A stretch of DNA of 64,000 bases from Paracentrotus lividus (lineage: Eukaryota; Echinodermata; Echinoidea; Camarodonta; Echinidae), in the NCBI GenBank assembly GCA_940671915.1, contig CALNVZ010001835.1, positions 1-64,000 of the forward strand, given 5' to 3'. The notes under the pieces are model-generated. The model searched no databases. It saw nothing but the letters and a program-made list of their open reading frames with translations, and was not told the DNA's origin. This document shows, piece after piece, positions 35,700 through 49,000 of the stretch (its first letter is position 1; every line of letters starts with the position of its first letter). The position numbers and the translations under genes are program-made.

Positions 35700-37298
35700 C
35701 AGGCCCGTAACTAGGATTTTTACGGGGGGGTTCGAAATCTGAAAAAGTGGACCTTTTTCAAGGATTTTTTTTTTCAAGCGCGAAGCGCGAGCAGAAAATT
35801 TTGAGTTAAACTTGGAATATAATATGCATTATCATGATTATAGACTCTATTTAGTAGCTTTAAAAAATTGCATTATAGTCCCTACTTATAATATCCGCGA
35901 GCGCGAAGCGCGAGCTGAAAATTTTAGGAATCTTAATGGCTTTTATTTTTTATTGTTCATTTAGTAATGAATATATAGGAATGCGAGCGCGAAGGCGAGC
36001 TCAAAATTTTGAGAACAAAATTGGAGTTAATTGTGCAATATCAGAGCCTATTTAGTATCGCGAGCTGAAAGTTTTGAGCTAAAAATCGTGCCTTATAGAC
36101 TCTTTAGGATCCATGTTGAAGATACATAATAATCTTGGCTCATTAATAATCTTTGCAATGAATATTTTGTGGGCTAGGCATAGGCCCTCCCCAATCTAGC
36201 CCAAACACAATTACACCAATTCTTTTGACAAGGTTGTCTCCAGCAGAGAGCACTGGGTCCAACCCTTTTTTTAAATACTTATTGTTTGTTAATTTTACAG
36301 TTCGAGGTCGCATAGTGACCGAGCAGGAAAATTTGGGTTTTAAAAGACATATGAAGTAAAGAAAGGAGCAATCTTTAGTATTGTAAGTGATACTTTTAAG
36401 AAATATTATTTCCATGGGACTTTTAAAGAGTATGAACGGCTTCTTTGTAGTATAAAGTGCATTTTTAGCTAAGAAAAGAGTTTTAGAGTGCATAAAAAAA
36501 TGGGGGCACTGTGTCCCCTGCCCCGGTTCCACCGCCTCTGTTAGACCCCAATATCTCCAAGCGCGAAGCGCGAGTATAAAACTTTGAGCTCAAAATTGTA
36601 GTTTATTGTGCATTATGGACCCTATTAGTATTCGCGAGCGCGAAGCGCGAGCCGAAAATTAGTGTTTTTAAAGACATATGGAGTAACAAGGGCCCCTTTT
36701 TTAGTATTAAAAGTGCCCCTTTTTTAAACATAAATTGTCCACGGGACTTTTCAAAACTCTGAAAGGCTTCTTTTTAGTATAAAGATGACACTTTTTAGCT
36801 TAGAAAAGGGACACTTTTTGGTCATGAATAAGGGCACTTTTAGGGTGGATGAAAAAGTGGGGTCACTGTGCCCCTGCCCGCCCCCCCCCGGTTCGACCGC
36901 CTTTGCCACTAGGCTTATTTCTGTTATATCATTCCTAACATCGAAGATAACATCATTTAAAAATACAAAAATAGAAACAACAATGCAAATGAAAACATTC
37001 CTGCAAAATGGTTTAAATGTAATTCCTGCGTAATTTGTTCTGAAAAAACATGATTATCATCCCAAAATAAAAAGTTGCGAGCGCGAAGCGCGAGCGAAAG
37101 ATTTTACATGTAGGGGGACTGAAAGCAAAGTGGTTTAATCTTCCTTTCTTGTAATTATATTCGAGTATCTGCTGCATTTCTGCCAAAAAGTGGGGGTTTT
37201 AATTTTTTTTTTTTTTTTTTTTTTTGGTCAAGCGGACCCTGCTCGCCTGCGGGGGGGGGGGTTCGTTCGAACCCCCGAACCCCCTGGTTACGGGCCTG
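35700..37298. mobile_element. hAT-like element with CAGGCCCGTAAC ends and the same GC-rich core
   Basis: Left CAGGCCCGTAACTAGG and right CCTGGTTACGGGCCTG, each beside a run of G or C and TTCGAA. At least five cores of the GCGAGCGCGAAGCGCGAGC type (35776, 35899, 36561, 36636, 37079) and a variant at 35985. Host flanks share GGCCTA. Non-autonomous, about 1.6 kb. Confidence 0.65.
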
Positions 37299-37309
37299 GG
37301 CCTATGAAC

Positions 37310-37836
37310 GAAATTAAGAAAGGAGGATTGATAGTCTTGAAATGTGGTTGGAAAGCTGGAAAGATTCTGTAAAGCAGTTTAACTGGAAAAGCGCTATATG
37401 AATAACCAGATATGATTATTATTAAAGATCGAATCACCATGCAATGACAGAGTGTTGAACCGATTGAATGAAGTAAGAAGCCTGCCGGAGACAATCAGGA
37501 GACGAAAGACAAACTGGTTGGGACACATCGTAAGGTAACCGATTGAATGAAGTAAGAACCCTGCGGGAGACAATCAGGAGACGAAAGACAAACTGGTTGG
37601 GACACATCGTAAGGGGGGAGGGGGGAGGGGGGGGGGGACAACATGCTTAGAGATGTGTTAGAAGGGAAGATGAAAGGAAAAGAGAGGAAGAGGTAGACCA
37701 ACGATTGGGATAGTGTCTGAAGTGAAGGGTGCAGAAACGTACCACATAATGAAGAGGAAGTCCCAAAGTAGAGATGAGTGGAGAAAGGACTAAAGAAGGC
37801 TCTGGTGTGTGGACTTGCCCTTGGGCAGGTCACCTA
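37310..37836 (+). mobile_element. LINE 3'-end relic with internal 78-bp duplication
   Basis: Plus-strand sequence reads RRKTNWLGHIVR, then GRGRPT and DEWRKD-type blocks, the C-terminal part of an RTE-like LINE. About 78 bp (37457-37611) is present twice in tandem. A poly(G) tract follows at 37613-37639. The 37840-38607 element is inserted right after it. A SINE-like AAGCGCTATAT tail lies at 37385-37430. Confidence 0.6.
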
Positions 37837-37839
37837 ATA

Positions 37840-38607
37840 CCCCCATTCCACTGACAATCGGACTCTCATCTCGAGCTCACCTGATCCCCAAAATGGCAAT
37901 TTTGATGAGTTCCGATGAAATCTCACCCGAGGAGCCTGTTTTGGTGACCCTGATTTTTTTATTACCCGCATGAAATCGGATGAAAGATTGGTATCTGCCC
38001 GACATCTGTCCGCCGTTTTTATCGGCTTGTCCAATCCATGAATTTGCTTTCGGAGGGTAATTTGGGGGCTATCTGACTCTAAACTGGCACTTCCAACATC
38101 TTTCTGATACCGACCAAACTCTAATCTAATTAATCAGTCACTACTCGGAGATCGATTGTACATTGACCCGATACTACCCAACATTCCACAGTTGGGTTGA
38201 AAACGACACTTCTTTTCGAAAAGTTGATAAAAAACCGCTAATTGCAATAAGTTGAGTACCTGATCACCCGATTTTAATCAGATGTCGGCCAGAGACGTCG
38301 GACAGCTGAAAACAATAGAATCTTATACACGTCGGACGGACTGACACATATCCAATATTGACTCGAGGTCGAAAATGGAAATGGTGTCCGGACAGTCCGA
38401 TAACGCACTAAGGCCTGAGCTTAGTTCCCTGACCGGACTATTTTTCCTCTTCGCATGCCGTCCAACACGTCGGACAAATACCCGATAGACGTCAAACACA
38501 AGCCTGACCATCAGACTTTGACATGAGACCACTCGGTGGGCAACCAGAAGGATTAAAAACGCGTCCGGTTAGTGAACGACCCTCAAAAATTCTCAGTGGA
38601 ATGGGGG
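37840..38607. mobile_element. 768-bp TA-flanked inverted-repeat element with CCCCCATTCCACTGA ends
   Basis: Left CCCCCATTCCACTGA and right TCAGTGGAATGGGGG, flanked by TA (37838-37839, 38608-38609). It is inserted at the end of a LINE relic. No transposase frame. Confidence 0.75.
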
Positions 38608-38609
38608 TA

Positions 38610-39415
38610 TAAGAAAGAGAACGAAATGTATTTTCCCTCCAAATTGACTAGTTACATAATTACAGAGGAACCGAGCATTGGGGCCTTAGAGAGGGGGATA
38701 GCGCGGAGAGTCAGATAAAGAGAGGGAATACAGTGAGGGAGATAAGGAAGGAGATGGAGAGAAGGGAGGATATATTTTCTTCTTTTTTCTTGCCTGCCAC
38801 TCGTATAATACCCGTTTAATACTCTATGACAAAACATCACATAAAATGTACGATAGATCGAAAACGATATTTTTCAAATCAGTCTGGGATTTAAAGGACC
38901 GATCGGCTCTGCTAAAATAACGATGGTGTCTTATTTAACAATGACCCCGGGTCAACAATCTTTTTATTTCGCGCACTTTCTTTTGGGCTCCGCTCTCGCC
39001 CCTACCCCCAAAAAAGGGGGATTAAGGAAGAAGAAGGGGAAAGAAAGGGGAAGAAAAATTAAAAGGGGATCGTAAGTAAATGAAGGCCGACGCTTATGAA
39101 ATTTTCACCGAGATCTTACATCCAAGACGTACCGTCAAACACATTGACACTATATTAATATATTGTTTTCTAATTAGGCTTTTTATAACGGTTTGGGTAT
39201 CAGCAATAATTAATCGAATTTCCTGAGGAAATTCCTCTGTGATTATCGTCCACATGCACATGAAAGGATTCTTGGGTCTGGATCACATCGCTTGGATGTT
39301 ATCTAAGTCTGATATGAACACTGCGGGGATCCCGATTCAATTGCATGACAATATCAACAATTATTGATATTAAATAATTGTTATTATTAGAAGTGCGGTT
39401 GTTTGTTGCAGGATT
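38610..39415. other. Geneless stretch with a local duplicate
   Basis: 38915-38990 (GATGGTGTCTTATTTAACAA and GCGCACTTTCTTTTGGG) resembles 40117-40190, just before the relic exon 8. Otherwise unremarkable. Confidence 0.5.
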
Positions 39416-39477
39416 TGACTAAGTGGTTTTAGACCAATTAGACATAAGGCTAGATGGAAATTAGACCAAATGGGAAT

Positions 39478-39737
39478 TAGACGAAAAGGGTAAATGGTTA
39501 GGACACATTCTGCGAGGAGAAAATATGCTACTAGACGAACTTGAAGGGAAAATCAAGGGCAAAAGGGGGAGAGGACGACCAAGAACTGGGATGGTGCCTG
39601 ACCTGAAAGGCAACTTAACTAATGGAATAATGAAGAGCAAAGCAGAAGATCGAGAGGGATGGAGAAAGGACTGACTATTGACTATGGTGTGTGGACCTGT
39701 CCCATGGCAGAACACCCAAGAAGAAGAAGAAGAAGGT
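39478..39737 (+). mobile_element. LINE 3'-end fragment with GAA tail
   Basis: Reads GKWLGHILRGENML, KGKRGRGRPRTG and DREGWRKD before a stop, then a GAA-repeat tail at 39720-39735. This is the same type of LINE C-terminus as 37310-37836. It sits inside a repeat whose halves carry TTAGACCAAATGG-type motifs (39425-39480 and 39740-39850). Confidence 0.65.
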
Positions 39738-40191
39738 AAATATGCGATGTGGCATTTAGACCAAAAGGTAATGAGGCAAACTGGTTGTAGACCATGTGGG
39801 ATGAGGCCAAACGGGCATTAGTCCAAGTGGGTTTAGACCAATTGGCAATTTTAAAGAAGTTTTCTTGGGTTGTGATAACTCTATTGTGGTGTATCTTAGT
39901 CTTCTATGCGTCGCTGCGTTGTATCTTACTATGATATGAACATTGTGATAATCCAAATACAAATTTCCAAAAATTTTCTCTCCGGCACTTTGTGTTGACA
40001 TGCCCTTCCAATCTTCATTATTTTCTACATTGTGTGTATTATTTCTATATCATTGCGTGGAAAGCACTGCCATTTTTCTAAGCAAAAAAATAAATAAAGG
40101 TAATAAATTTAAAAAAATAATAATGATGGTGTCTTATAGTTATCAACGACCTTTTCATTTCAAGCACTTTCTTTGGGGGTTACTTTCCGAC

Positions 40192-40264
40192 ACTCCAAGC
40201 GGTGACGAGGCAGCAGGGAAAAAAAATTGTCACGTCTTGAAACCAAAACGAGAAAGAGGAGGCA
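40192..40264 (+). pseudogene. Relic of GSS exon 8 between the two genes
   Basis: Reads TPSGDEAAGKK then HVLKPKRERGG, matching GSS exon 8 (TPSGDEAA...VMKPQREGGG). It has a shortened, lysine-rich middle, and the glycine-rich loop is damaged (QREGGG to KRERGG). No AG acceptor directly precedes it, no GT donor follows in register, and no other GSS exons were seen nearby. It is on the + strand, like paralog A. It is probably what remains of a third copy. The 75 bases before it resemble 38915-38990, so this stretch has itself been locally duplicated. Confidence 0.75.
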
Positions 40265-40427
40265 AGATATTTTGGTTGCTTATTCCATAGTAAAAATGGT
40301 CGTGTGTCGGGCTTGTACATCTCTGCGTCAGGCCTGTGTTAACTTTCGCAGAAGGTTCTTGCGTCTGACGCATTAGACGCATGATGGTGCCCGGTTTAAC
40401 GGTCAGGCAGGTCACTTTTGCTACAAC

Positions 40428-40578
40428 CTAGCCTATCTGATATGCGTCGGGCTAGTGGTCAAGTTACTGATCGCGCGAAGGAGACTGACGGGCGAGGTCG
40501 AAGCCCGAGACCATCAGGCGAGGGCCCTCGCCCGTCAGTAGCTTGCTCACTAGCCCGACGCATATTGGATAGGCTAGC
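40428..40578. mobile_element. 150-bp GC-rich inverted-repeat element
   Basis: TAGCCTATCTGATATGCGTC pairs with GACGCATATTGGATAGGCTA at the other end. CGGGCTAGTG and GACGGGCGAG also pair with their inverses. A related TGCGTC-rich stretch lies at 40310-40400. Confidence 0.6.
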
Positions 40579-40579
40579 T

Positions 40580-42958
40580 ACAACCATGTTGAAACGCAAA
40601 GAATAGCAGAAGTCAGAGGTAAGCATGACACCCTACACCAGCTACTGGACACGCACTTAAAACCATGCACATCAATCCAGTCTCACAAGCTGGTTCATTT
40701 CAGTTTGAAAGGCAATCCGACCACTACCCATGACGAATAAACTGACAATAAACTTCTCTTTTCAATCTTTCAAAACAATTTAGTATATCCTAATCATTTC
40801 TTCTTTCACAATGGACCTCAAAAGAATTAATTCAGACAACTGGTTTTCTTTAATTAAATAAATCATGATTTATTGTATCCATGAATCAAATATACACATT
40901 AAATGAGTGATTAAATTATAGTATAAAGACAACTACAAAGACATGTAAAAATATTTGCACATATTAAATATGTTCTTGAAATAGCATAGTATTTTCCATG
41001 ATGAGTTTGTCAAAATATTGTAAAATATATGTAAGCAAAAACATCAGAAATACAAACCAAAAACTTCTAATTTTCCATATCTGTCCTCTTCTTGAAACTT
41101 CTTTACCTTAAATTTGTAGGTTACAATACACGATCGGCTAATTCACCTTCCATTTAATGTTAATGCAATAAGAATGGTTGGTGCTATAAAGTTAATATTG
41201 AAAAGCAATTTCAAATGAATAATATTAGTATGAAGAACTGAATTGGTCAGAAATTGGTTCAATCTACAAAGAGAGTGAGTAGTAAATGATAATTATTCCA
41301 ATTTCTATATTGATAACTAACACTCATATTAGGATTGTATAAATATTGCACTCTCAATCAAAAGTCAGCTAATTCTTGAACTAATAAAGTTTTCCATAAT
41401 GATGCTAGAATAGACCCTAATGCTACAGTCACGCAGACACTTGCGTTTAGTTACGTATTTGTTGCTTAATCCTTATTTAATCTTCTATTCTATCATTTCC
41501 TATGCATTTCTATGTTTTATTGGATGAACGAAATTATCATTATTTCCACTGCTGACTATGATGGGAAGGCATCCGTGGGGAACCGCAAAAAAAGGAAATA
41601 ATTTTTGGACGCAACCGGACGTAACTCAACGTAAGTGTCTGTGTGAATGTAGCATAATGTTGAATCACACGTAATATTATTGGTTGCAAGTAAAAAAAAA
41701 ATTAAACAAAACAATGAGGTAATGGGTGACACAACATTTGCTTCTGCAACAATTGCTCCAGTCTTTTTTTTGTCGAAGATGTAGGGTTAGGGTTGCAGCG
41801 AAGCAATTGCTGGCAGCGCAAACGTCATGGAATTCGCACACACAGTATTAAGTCAAATCTGCATATAAAGATGAAATAGAAGAATGGGCTTCAAATTCAT
41901 TAGAAATATTTGTCAAATAGAACCACAAAAAGCCAAATACTAGTAAATATTAAAGTGGAAATAACTACACAAAAATAACAAAGATCATAAATGATTACCT
42001 CATCACACCATGATCTTTCATGTATTTTTGGAAGGCAGTGATATATTAACACAATTAATGCATAGTCGTTGTTCAGTATACATAATAACTGTTGTGATCA
42101 TATATATTCTATTCTCCCACAATTAAAAAGGGTTGTAATGAATTTGTCTTAATTGCACCATTTCAGAAAGAAAAAAAATCAAAATTAATAAAATCTTATT
42201 TTTGACTTGTTTTTGCGAAAAGGAAATTTCAAGTCATCGAATGATATTTCTCACATAATTAGAATGATTACTGTTATAGTTTTGATAATCATCATAATTA
42301 AACATTTTCATATAAAGATAATTCTCAAAACAAACATATTACGATTGAAAATTTGATTGAGATTTACCACCAAAGCATGAAGAGCATTGCATAAGAACAG
42401 ATATTATGCCCGAGCTAAGCATTTAATTATAATTTGTTTTTTCTAATGGTACGATAACATCGTTCAATGCGACATGATGATGTAATTTAAAGGTAAATAA
42501 TTGAAGCCATAATAAATATTAATAATAATATTAATAGTGCCTAAATCAGTCACGCATTATGGTCATATAGCAGTGGTCAAGTCTTCAGAATCTAGAACTC
42601 ATTGACAAGCCAAGTCATGCTATGACCTTCAAGCATGATGGGCATAGGAACTTAATAAGATTTAATTCTTTACCTTTAGAATACGTCACCATGTAGTAGT
42701 TCAATGTCTCAACATGCCATTTAAAAACTCCATGTTCTCTGTTCATTGGACAAATATTTGGTCAATACTGACTCAATATTTGACATACATGTATATATCA
42801 AATATTAAGTCAATATGTAGTTCTAATCAGTCAAACACATCAACAGCAGCGTATTATTCCAAACACCTTCAAATATTAATTCAATATCAAATGGTATCTC
42901 GAATAATGAATGCTTAAGTAGGAAGCTCTTCGATAATTAGTAGCTGACTGACCATTGG
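40580..42958. other. Intergenic region downstream of GSS-B
   Basis: AT-rich, with one MITE at 41422. The 3' UTR of GSS-B must lie here, but no poly(A) signal could be chosen. Confidence 0.45.
41422..41653. mobile_element. About 230-bp MITE with GCTACAGTCACGCAGACACT ends
   Basis: The left end and right end (AGTGTCTGTGTGAATGTAGC) are inverses, with ACGCAA/TTGCGT words inside each. Downstream of GSS-B. Confidence 0.65.
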
Positions 42959-43082
42959 TCAAGTTAGGAATGGACTGTCCAGATAGGAGGAGCCTGCTGC
43001 CACACCCCCTTCATTCTCACTGATGTGCTTCGTCCGCAGGAGATGGCCTTTACTCTCGTTGACCACTACTTCACCTTTGTGA
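42959..43082 (-). CDS. GSS: GSS-B terminal coding exon 10 (LLRTK, GGVAAG)
   Basis: Follows TTTGAACAG and ends with TGA. It encodes EVVVNESKGHLLRTK and NEGGVAAGSSYLDSPFLT. The glycine-site loop GGVAAG is the standard form, and there is no C-terminal extension. Confidence 0.96.
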
Positions 43083-46000
43083 CTGTTCAAAGACAAACAA
43101 AAATATTGTATTGAATGAATTTTGGTGTGTTTATTTTGTTTGGGAACATCTGTAATGCATTACAATTGTATGTACCTAGTCTCGAGATCTGGATTGATGG
43201 AAAATACTTTCTCACAGACTTTATTCAATATTACAAGTAACATGGTATGTTTAAATCTACAAATTAAAGGCGATCCTGCACGACGATCGCTAAGCTAAAA
43301 TGAGGACTCAAGATGCGATCTCTGTGCTCGCCGCCATGTTCCACGAAGAGCATGACTTAATTTGCATACGGTTGTAGTGCCAACACACGCCAGCCAATCG
43401 CGATCGCGCTGTGAGGCCTATGCAACCAAGCGTGTGTGTGTGTGGATACTCTGTGTGTGTGTGTGTATAAAGCACTGTCAGTGAATGCAGGCACTGTTCG
43501 GATCACGTGCATACCTTTCGCTTGCACAGGCTAGGCGGGGAGCCAAACCGTTCTCTCATGCATCCGAGCAGTCAAATAATTGCCGATAAGAAACTCTCAT
43601 GGCTTCGGCAACCGTTCGGGCGTTCTAGCTTTCGGTTTTTGGACCACTACGTAAGATTCGCAAATCGTTGGTATGAATGGGCAGCTTGCAAAGTTTGTTA
43701 CCGCGTACGTATTTTGAACTCTCTCTGCACTATGGGGAACGTGCGCATGAGCAAGGTGGCTGTACTCTTGCTACAGACCTGTCAAAACACAATGAATCAC
43801 AGGATTTGGCAGTCACCTGGGGGGCATTTCATCAAAGGACTTGTCGGACGTTTATCCGACAAACTGTTATAAGCTACTGAAATGCTTGCATCTGATTGGC
43901 TGACAGCAAATTTGTCGGATAAAACGTCCGAAAAGTCCTTTGATGAAATGCCCCCCAGATGAAGCCTGCAGGATACACACACACAATAATGTAAAACTGA
44001 ATACATGGTGATTAATTTTCAAGCACAAGATTGCTTCCAGCTTTATAGTGAAAACTAGTCATAAAGAGATCTGATTTAACAAGATTCTTGGGTGATTCAC
44101 TGACGGCTAAAATTGATCCCAACTGGAATAAAATCAATATTAGGATCAAAAGCCATAATATAGTTCTCTATGTCTATAGTTGGGATTGATTTTAGCTGTT
44201 GGTGAATCACGCCTGATGAGGTACATGTAATTTCAATGGTCCCAAGGAGCTTATAATAAGGAGTTTCTAATTTAGATCTCTACTTTCCCTTCAGAGTTTC
44301 CTTACCTTACAAATGTCCCATATATTCCAAGCTCACTCATGACCTTTGACACGTTGAGGTCATCGAACCCTCCACACGGCTGCAGGTAGTTCTGATGGAC
44401 AGGGGGTAGGATACGATCCATTAAGATATAGCCCTCCCTCTCTTGATTGCCTGCAAGCTTCTCAAGAGTGGTCCGTACCTCATCGTCGTATATATTGTTA
44501 CCTGTCAAGGTAATAGATATATGGTTCCTGATTTAAAAGATTTTACTCAAATTCCTTTTCCTTCACATCCTTTCTTTATTCCTCACATCACCCCATAAGT
44601 GGGTCCTTTGAAGAAATATGTACACACAACTTTTTCACTAAGACTTTTCAAATGGTGTTAACGAAAGATTTCACTTGTAAATTAAAGTGTTTTCTTGTAA
44701 TTAGCCACCCTCATTCACTTTGTACAGCAGGCTTCACTGCATGCTATGTATGAAGCGATCTAGTGCCGTGCATCAATACACATAAATCTTGTAGTATTTG
44801 GGATTGGGAATTATACTAACCTCCACCTTCTCTCTGTGGCTTCATAACGTATCTCTTGGGATCCTTGATACCTTTCTGGGCTGCTTCATCCCCTTCAGGT
44901 GTCTGGAGAAGAGAGAATCAAATACATATTGTTGTCAATAAAGGTGTGATCATGCATTGCCAATTAAGATGGCAATTCATGGCAGTTAGGTAAAGTGCAA
45001 TATATATATAGAGTCTTCTTAACTAACTTTGAAGTATATACTGTATAAGCCAATATTTTCGAGTCCACATATTTTCGCGATTTTGGACTATTTGGGGAAA
45101 TTCTCGAGAGCAAAATTTCGCCATTTTGGTGATGACTTCATCACTACAGATAGCCTTGTACAGAAGTGAAAATTTTTGTGGTGACCGACTCGCTAAATTC
45201 GAGAAAATAACCACTTATACAGTATCAATGTGCCGCATTTTCTTATGTCTGTGCTTAATAATAATAATAATAATAATAGTTACATTTATATAGCGTTTAA
45301 TACATATATCCACCTTGGTGTTTCTACGCGCTTATAGTGTTAACTAATTAATATATATTATGCTTGCCAAATAAAGCAGTACAAAAGCTTGATTTTATAT
45401 AAAAACTGGAAAAGAACTGCTGCCAAAAGAACAGCAAAACTCACCAGATCCAGAGAGTACTGTCCTGCAAATGAGGTCCTGATGAAGTCTGCAACCTCCT
45501 GGTCCTCTACAAACTGTTCCAGGACTCCTGGCTTAGCTAGTTCCTGCTGGATCTTCTTGGTTCCTGAGAGATGCCATGATATTGATGGCGAGACTACTGC
45601 TTTTGACTGCTCACCCATCAACTTCCCCTTCCACTCCTGTTATTAAGGGAATATAAGAAATAGTCAACTTAAACTCATTCAAAGAGGATTTCATCTAATT
45701 ATATTGATGGAGAGATGACTGCTCTGGACTGCTCCCCCATCAACTTTCCCTTCCACTCCTATTAGCAAGGGACAAAAAAAAAGTAACAACTTCAATGTAT
45801 TCACAGTGGATTTAATCTCCGTCCCTCCCCTAAGAAGTGACAAACTGTTCAGCTCGTTTTGGTTCCTTAGAGCTGCCATAATGTTGATGGGTATACAACT
45901 GCTCTTGCCTGGTTCCGCATTAGCTCCCCCTTCCAGTCCTATTTATAGCAATGGACCATAAGAAATTGTGGCAACCAAAGTGGATTACATCTCCTTCCCT

Positions 46001-49000
46001 TCCCTTTGTGGTGACTGGGTTTTGGAGAGATGCCATGATAGATGACCTGGACTGTTAACAAATCTACTTGATCTTCTAGTCATGTTAGGAATTGCTCAAT
46101 ATGTATTAGTGAAAACTGAAAACTTATATACTGATGTAAGGGTTTCATCTTCTCCCCTCCCATCAAGTGATTGGGACTTGTTATTTTTTTGTTCAATAAA
46201 GACACAGTGATACTTATATTATTAATAATGATCTAATTTGCATAGCCCTTTGCACAAAATGCTTCATGCTGTCTTCCAAGTGGTTTAAAATTGATTCTGT
46301 AATGAAACCACCAATAGTTTTAGCATTGAAAAGAATGATACTAACAAGTTACATTGCCCTTTCATATTGATCAAAATTTGTCTGAATAAAAGGCCAACAC
46401 ATGCCAAACTTTACTTACAAATTCTGTTTCAAACTGCTTAGGATGATAGCATGACCGGTAATATAAAACAGCTACTTCATTGCCGTCTCTGTGGAAGGAA
46501 AATAAAAAGTAATAACAAGTGTTGTAGAAGAATGTATCTCAACTTCTGGTCTTCCTGATTATTATACAATCAATTAATTTAGAGAATTTGCTGAGTTTTG
46601 GAATTTTGATTTCTTTATAATTTGTATACCGATAATGTTTGACACTAAGGAAGAAAAGCACATCAACTTGAAAAGTTCAGTTCAATTCAGTTTACTTTTT
46701 CTCAATCAATAAATAACAATAATATGTAAAATGTAAAATTCATTACTGTTTACATAAGATTAGGAAATAAAAAGAAGGGAAACTACAAAAAGTTTAGTGA
46801 ATTTGTTGGACGTAGATCCTAAACATAACAGTCATTTCTAAAAACAATTTATTCATCTTAAACAGGTTAATGTCTGAGAATTAAAGTATTCTGCCATAGG
46901 TGTACTTAGCAAGGGGACAACTGCTTGTAGTCTTGTTTAAGATTCAGGTGGTATTCTGTTTGGATCGATTGGCAAATACATTGACCAAAAATGTGCAGAC
47001 ATGTACAATATTGTACAACTAATCATCAACATCAGGGAACATTGCTGTGAGATTATCACTCTTAAATTCATATCATCATATCAATTATGGTTGTAACATC
47101 CTTTAACCTACATCACGCAATCATACGATTGAACCTTATAACCTTTCACCCTCTGACTCACATTAATAACCTCCTATCCTTTGTGAGCTCTCCCCTGCGA
47201 CCGATATCCCCTAGTGTTTTCCTTATGACCTTTACCCTGTGGTCATACTCAGTAATGGCATACTCCAGTATCCTTTGGTCAAAGATGTTGGTTTCTTTTA
47301 TGTCGACGATGAAGACTATTGCTGCACTGTATAAAACAAAAGATATAACACAAGTCTGATGACTATAATGTTATAAGATTTCGATGCATATCTTAAGATT
47401 TAAAAAAGGAAAAAAAAAAAAAAAAAACAGTCTGATGCCCAAATGATATTCCTGATGACTTTTACCCTCACAGTCTGTTAAAAAAAAAAATACTCTTTTT
47501 ATGAACAATGAAGACTTTTGCTGCAAGACTTCTTGCATATAAATGGTCAAAAAGTTCAAATTTACAATTGATCATTACTCTTTATGTTACAAGGGACAGA
47601 TAAAGCATTAGGCCATGTGTTTTATAGTGGGCCCCCATATAGGTGGTGTTGTTACATGTGCGCGACAAGTACAGAAATAAATAATGATATAAAATGCTAA
47701 ATACATGTGCTATATGGGTATGCTTGGTATTAAGTTGAGGGGAATTAATCTGGCAATTATTTAAAAGTAAAAGAAATGCAAATGGTTAATTAGTTTATGA
47801 GTAATTAGCGTTTAATTAACTCTGAGTAGCCATTTTTGCATGGTGGAGGAGGAGGAGGAGCATGAGGAGGAGCATAAATTTCTATTCTTTAACAAATTAA
47901 GCTTTTACCTTCACATTACCTAAACATTAAACAGTCTAAATTGGAATATCATCCATTTATAAGTAAAAATGGATCAAAGTTGAACTTAAGGATACCTAAT
48001 TAAGCTAATTAAGCTAATTAATTAATTTACCTAAATGAGTAAGATGGTAGTTTAAATTGAAAATTGGTGTCAAACTTTAAGTATGGATGCTATATGGGTA
48101 AATTTGGTATTAGTTTGAAGGGAATTAATCTAAAAGGGTAAAGAAAATACCTGTGGTCAATTTATTTATGACTAATTAACGATGAATTAACTCGAAGTAC
48201 CCATTTTTGTATAGCAGATGATGGAAGGGAACATAAATTTCTATTTCTCAGTTAGACAAATGAGTTATAAATATCATTGAACATAACATGAAACAGTTTG
48301 ATTGGATTGTAATTTATCAGAATTAATAGTGGGTCAAATTTACACTCATTAATAGTTACTTAATTAAGCTAATTAATGGTATAACCTGTTCACATGTCTT
48401 TGAACCAAGAAAAGTCAAATCCCTCACTACAGTGCGTCCCAGATAAAAGTATACCCAACTTTGAAAGCCTCATATTTAAATTGTATAACTTATGTGTAAT
48501 TAATTTTAGTTTCACGACAAAGAGTAACTCATATTCTATCTAGTGATACCAAAATCATACCAATATTGTCATGGATGACTGAACACTCGAATGTTTAAAA
48601 ACATTGGTCAAAAGTGATCTGTACCAAGTTGTCTGAGAATCAGCACTGGCTTTCTGATTGATCATTCATTGTTTGTGTGAGGTCAGCCTTCCTTAGTCCA
48701 TTCATTAGGCACAAAGGAGTACTTGATCTATTGAAATGCAAGGGCTGCTTTGAGGTAAATAAACATCATAACACATGTTTACCCAAATTTTCTGATCTGA
48801 ATTTTTGCTGGAAAGATGATCGCGCAAAATTATCTTATCACAACTAACCCCTAACAAGTTATATATTGTTGGAAAGGTCTGACTTTGAAGAGTTCAAATA
48901 TGCATGTTATTTTCTTGTAGGGCCCTTAATTTTTCTCTGCCAAGATATTTCTGGAAGTACTTTTTTCTCACCTTTTTTCACATATTTTGATATGTAACTT

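Noticed and set aside
43507..43880. 121-residue plus-strand frame
   Set aside because: It runs into the 142-bp MITE at 43817, has no recognisable domain, and lies in the last intron of GSS-B.
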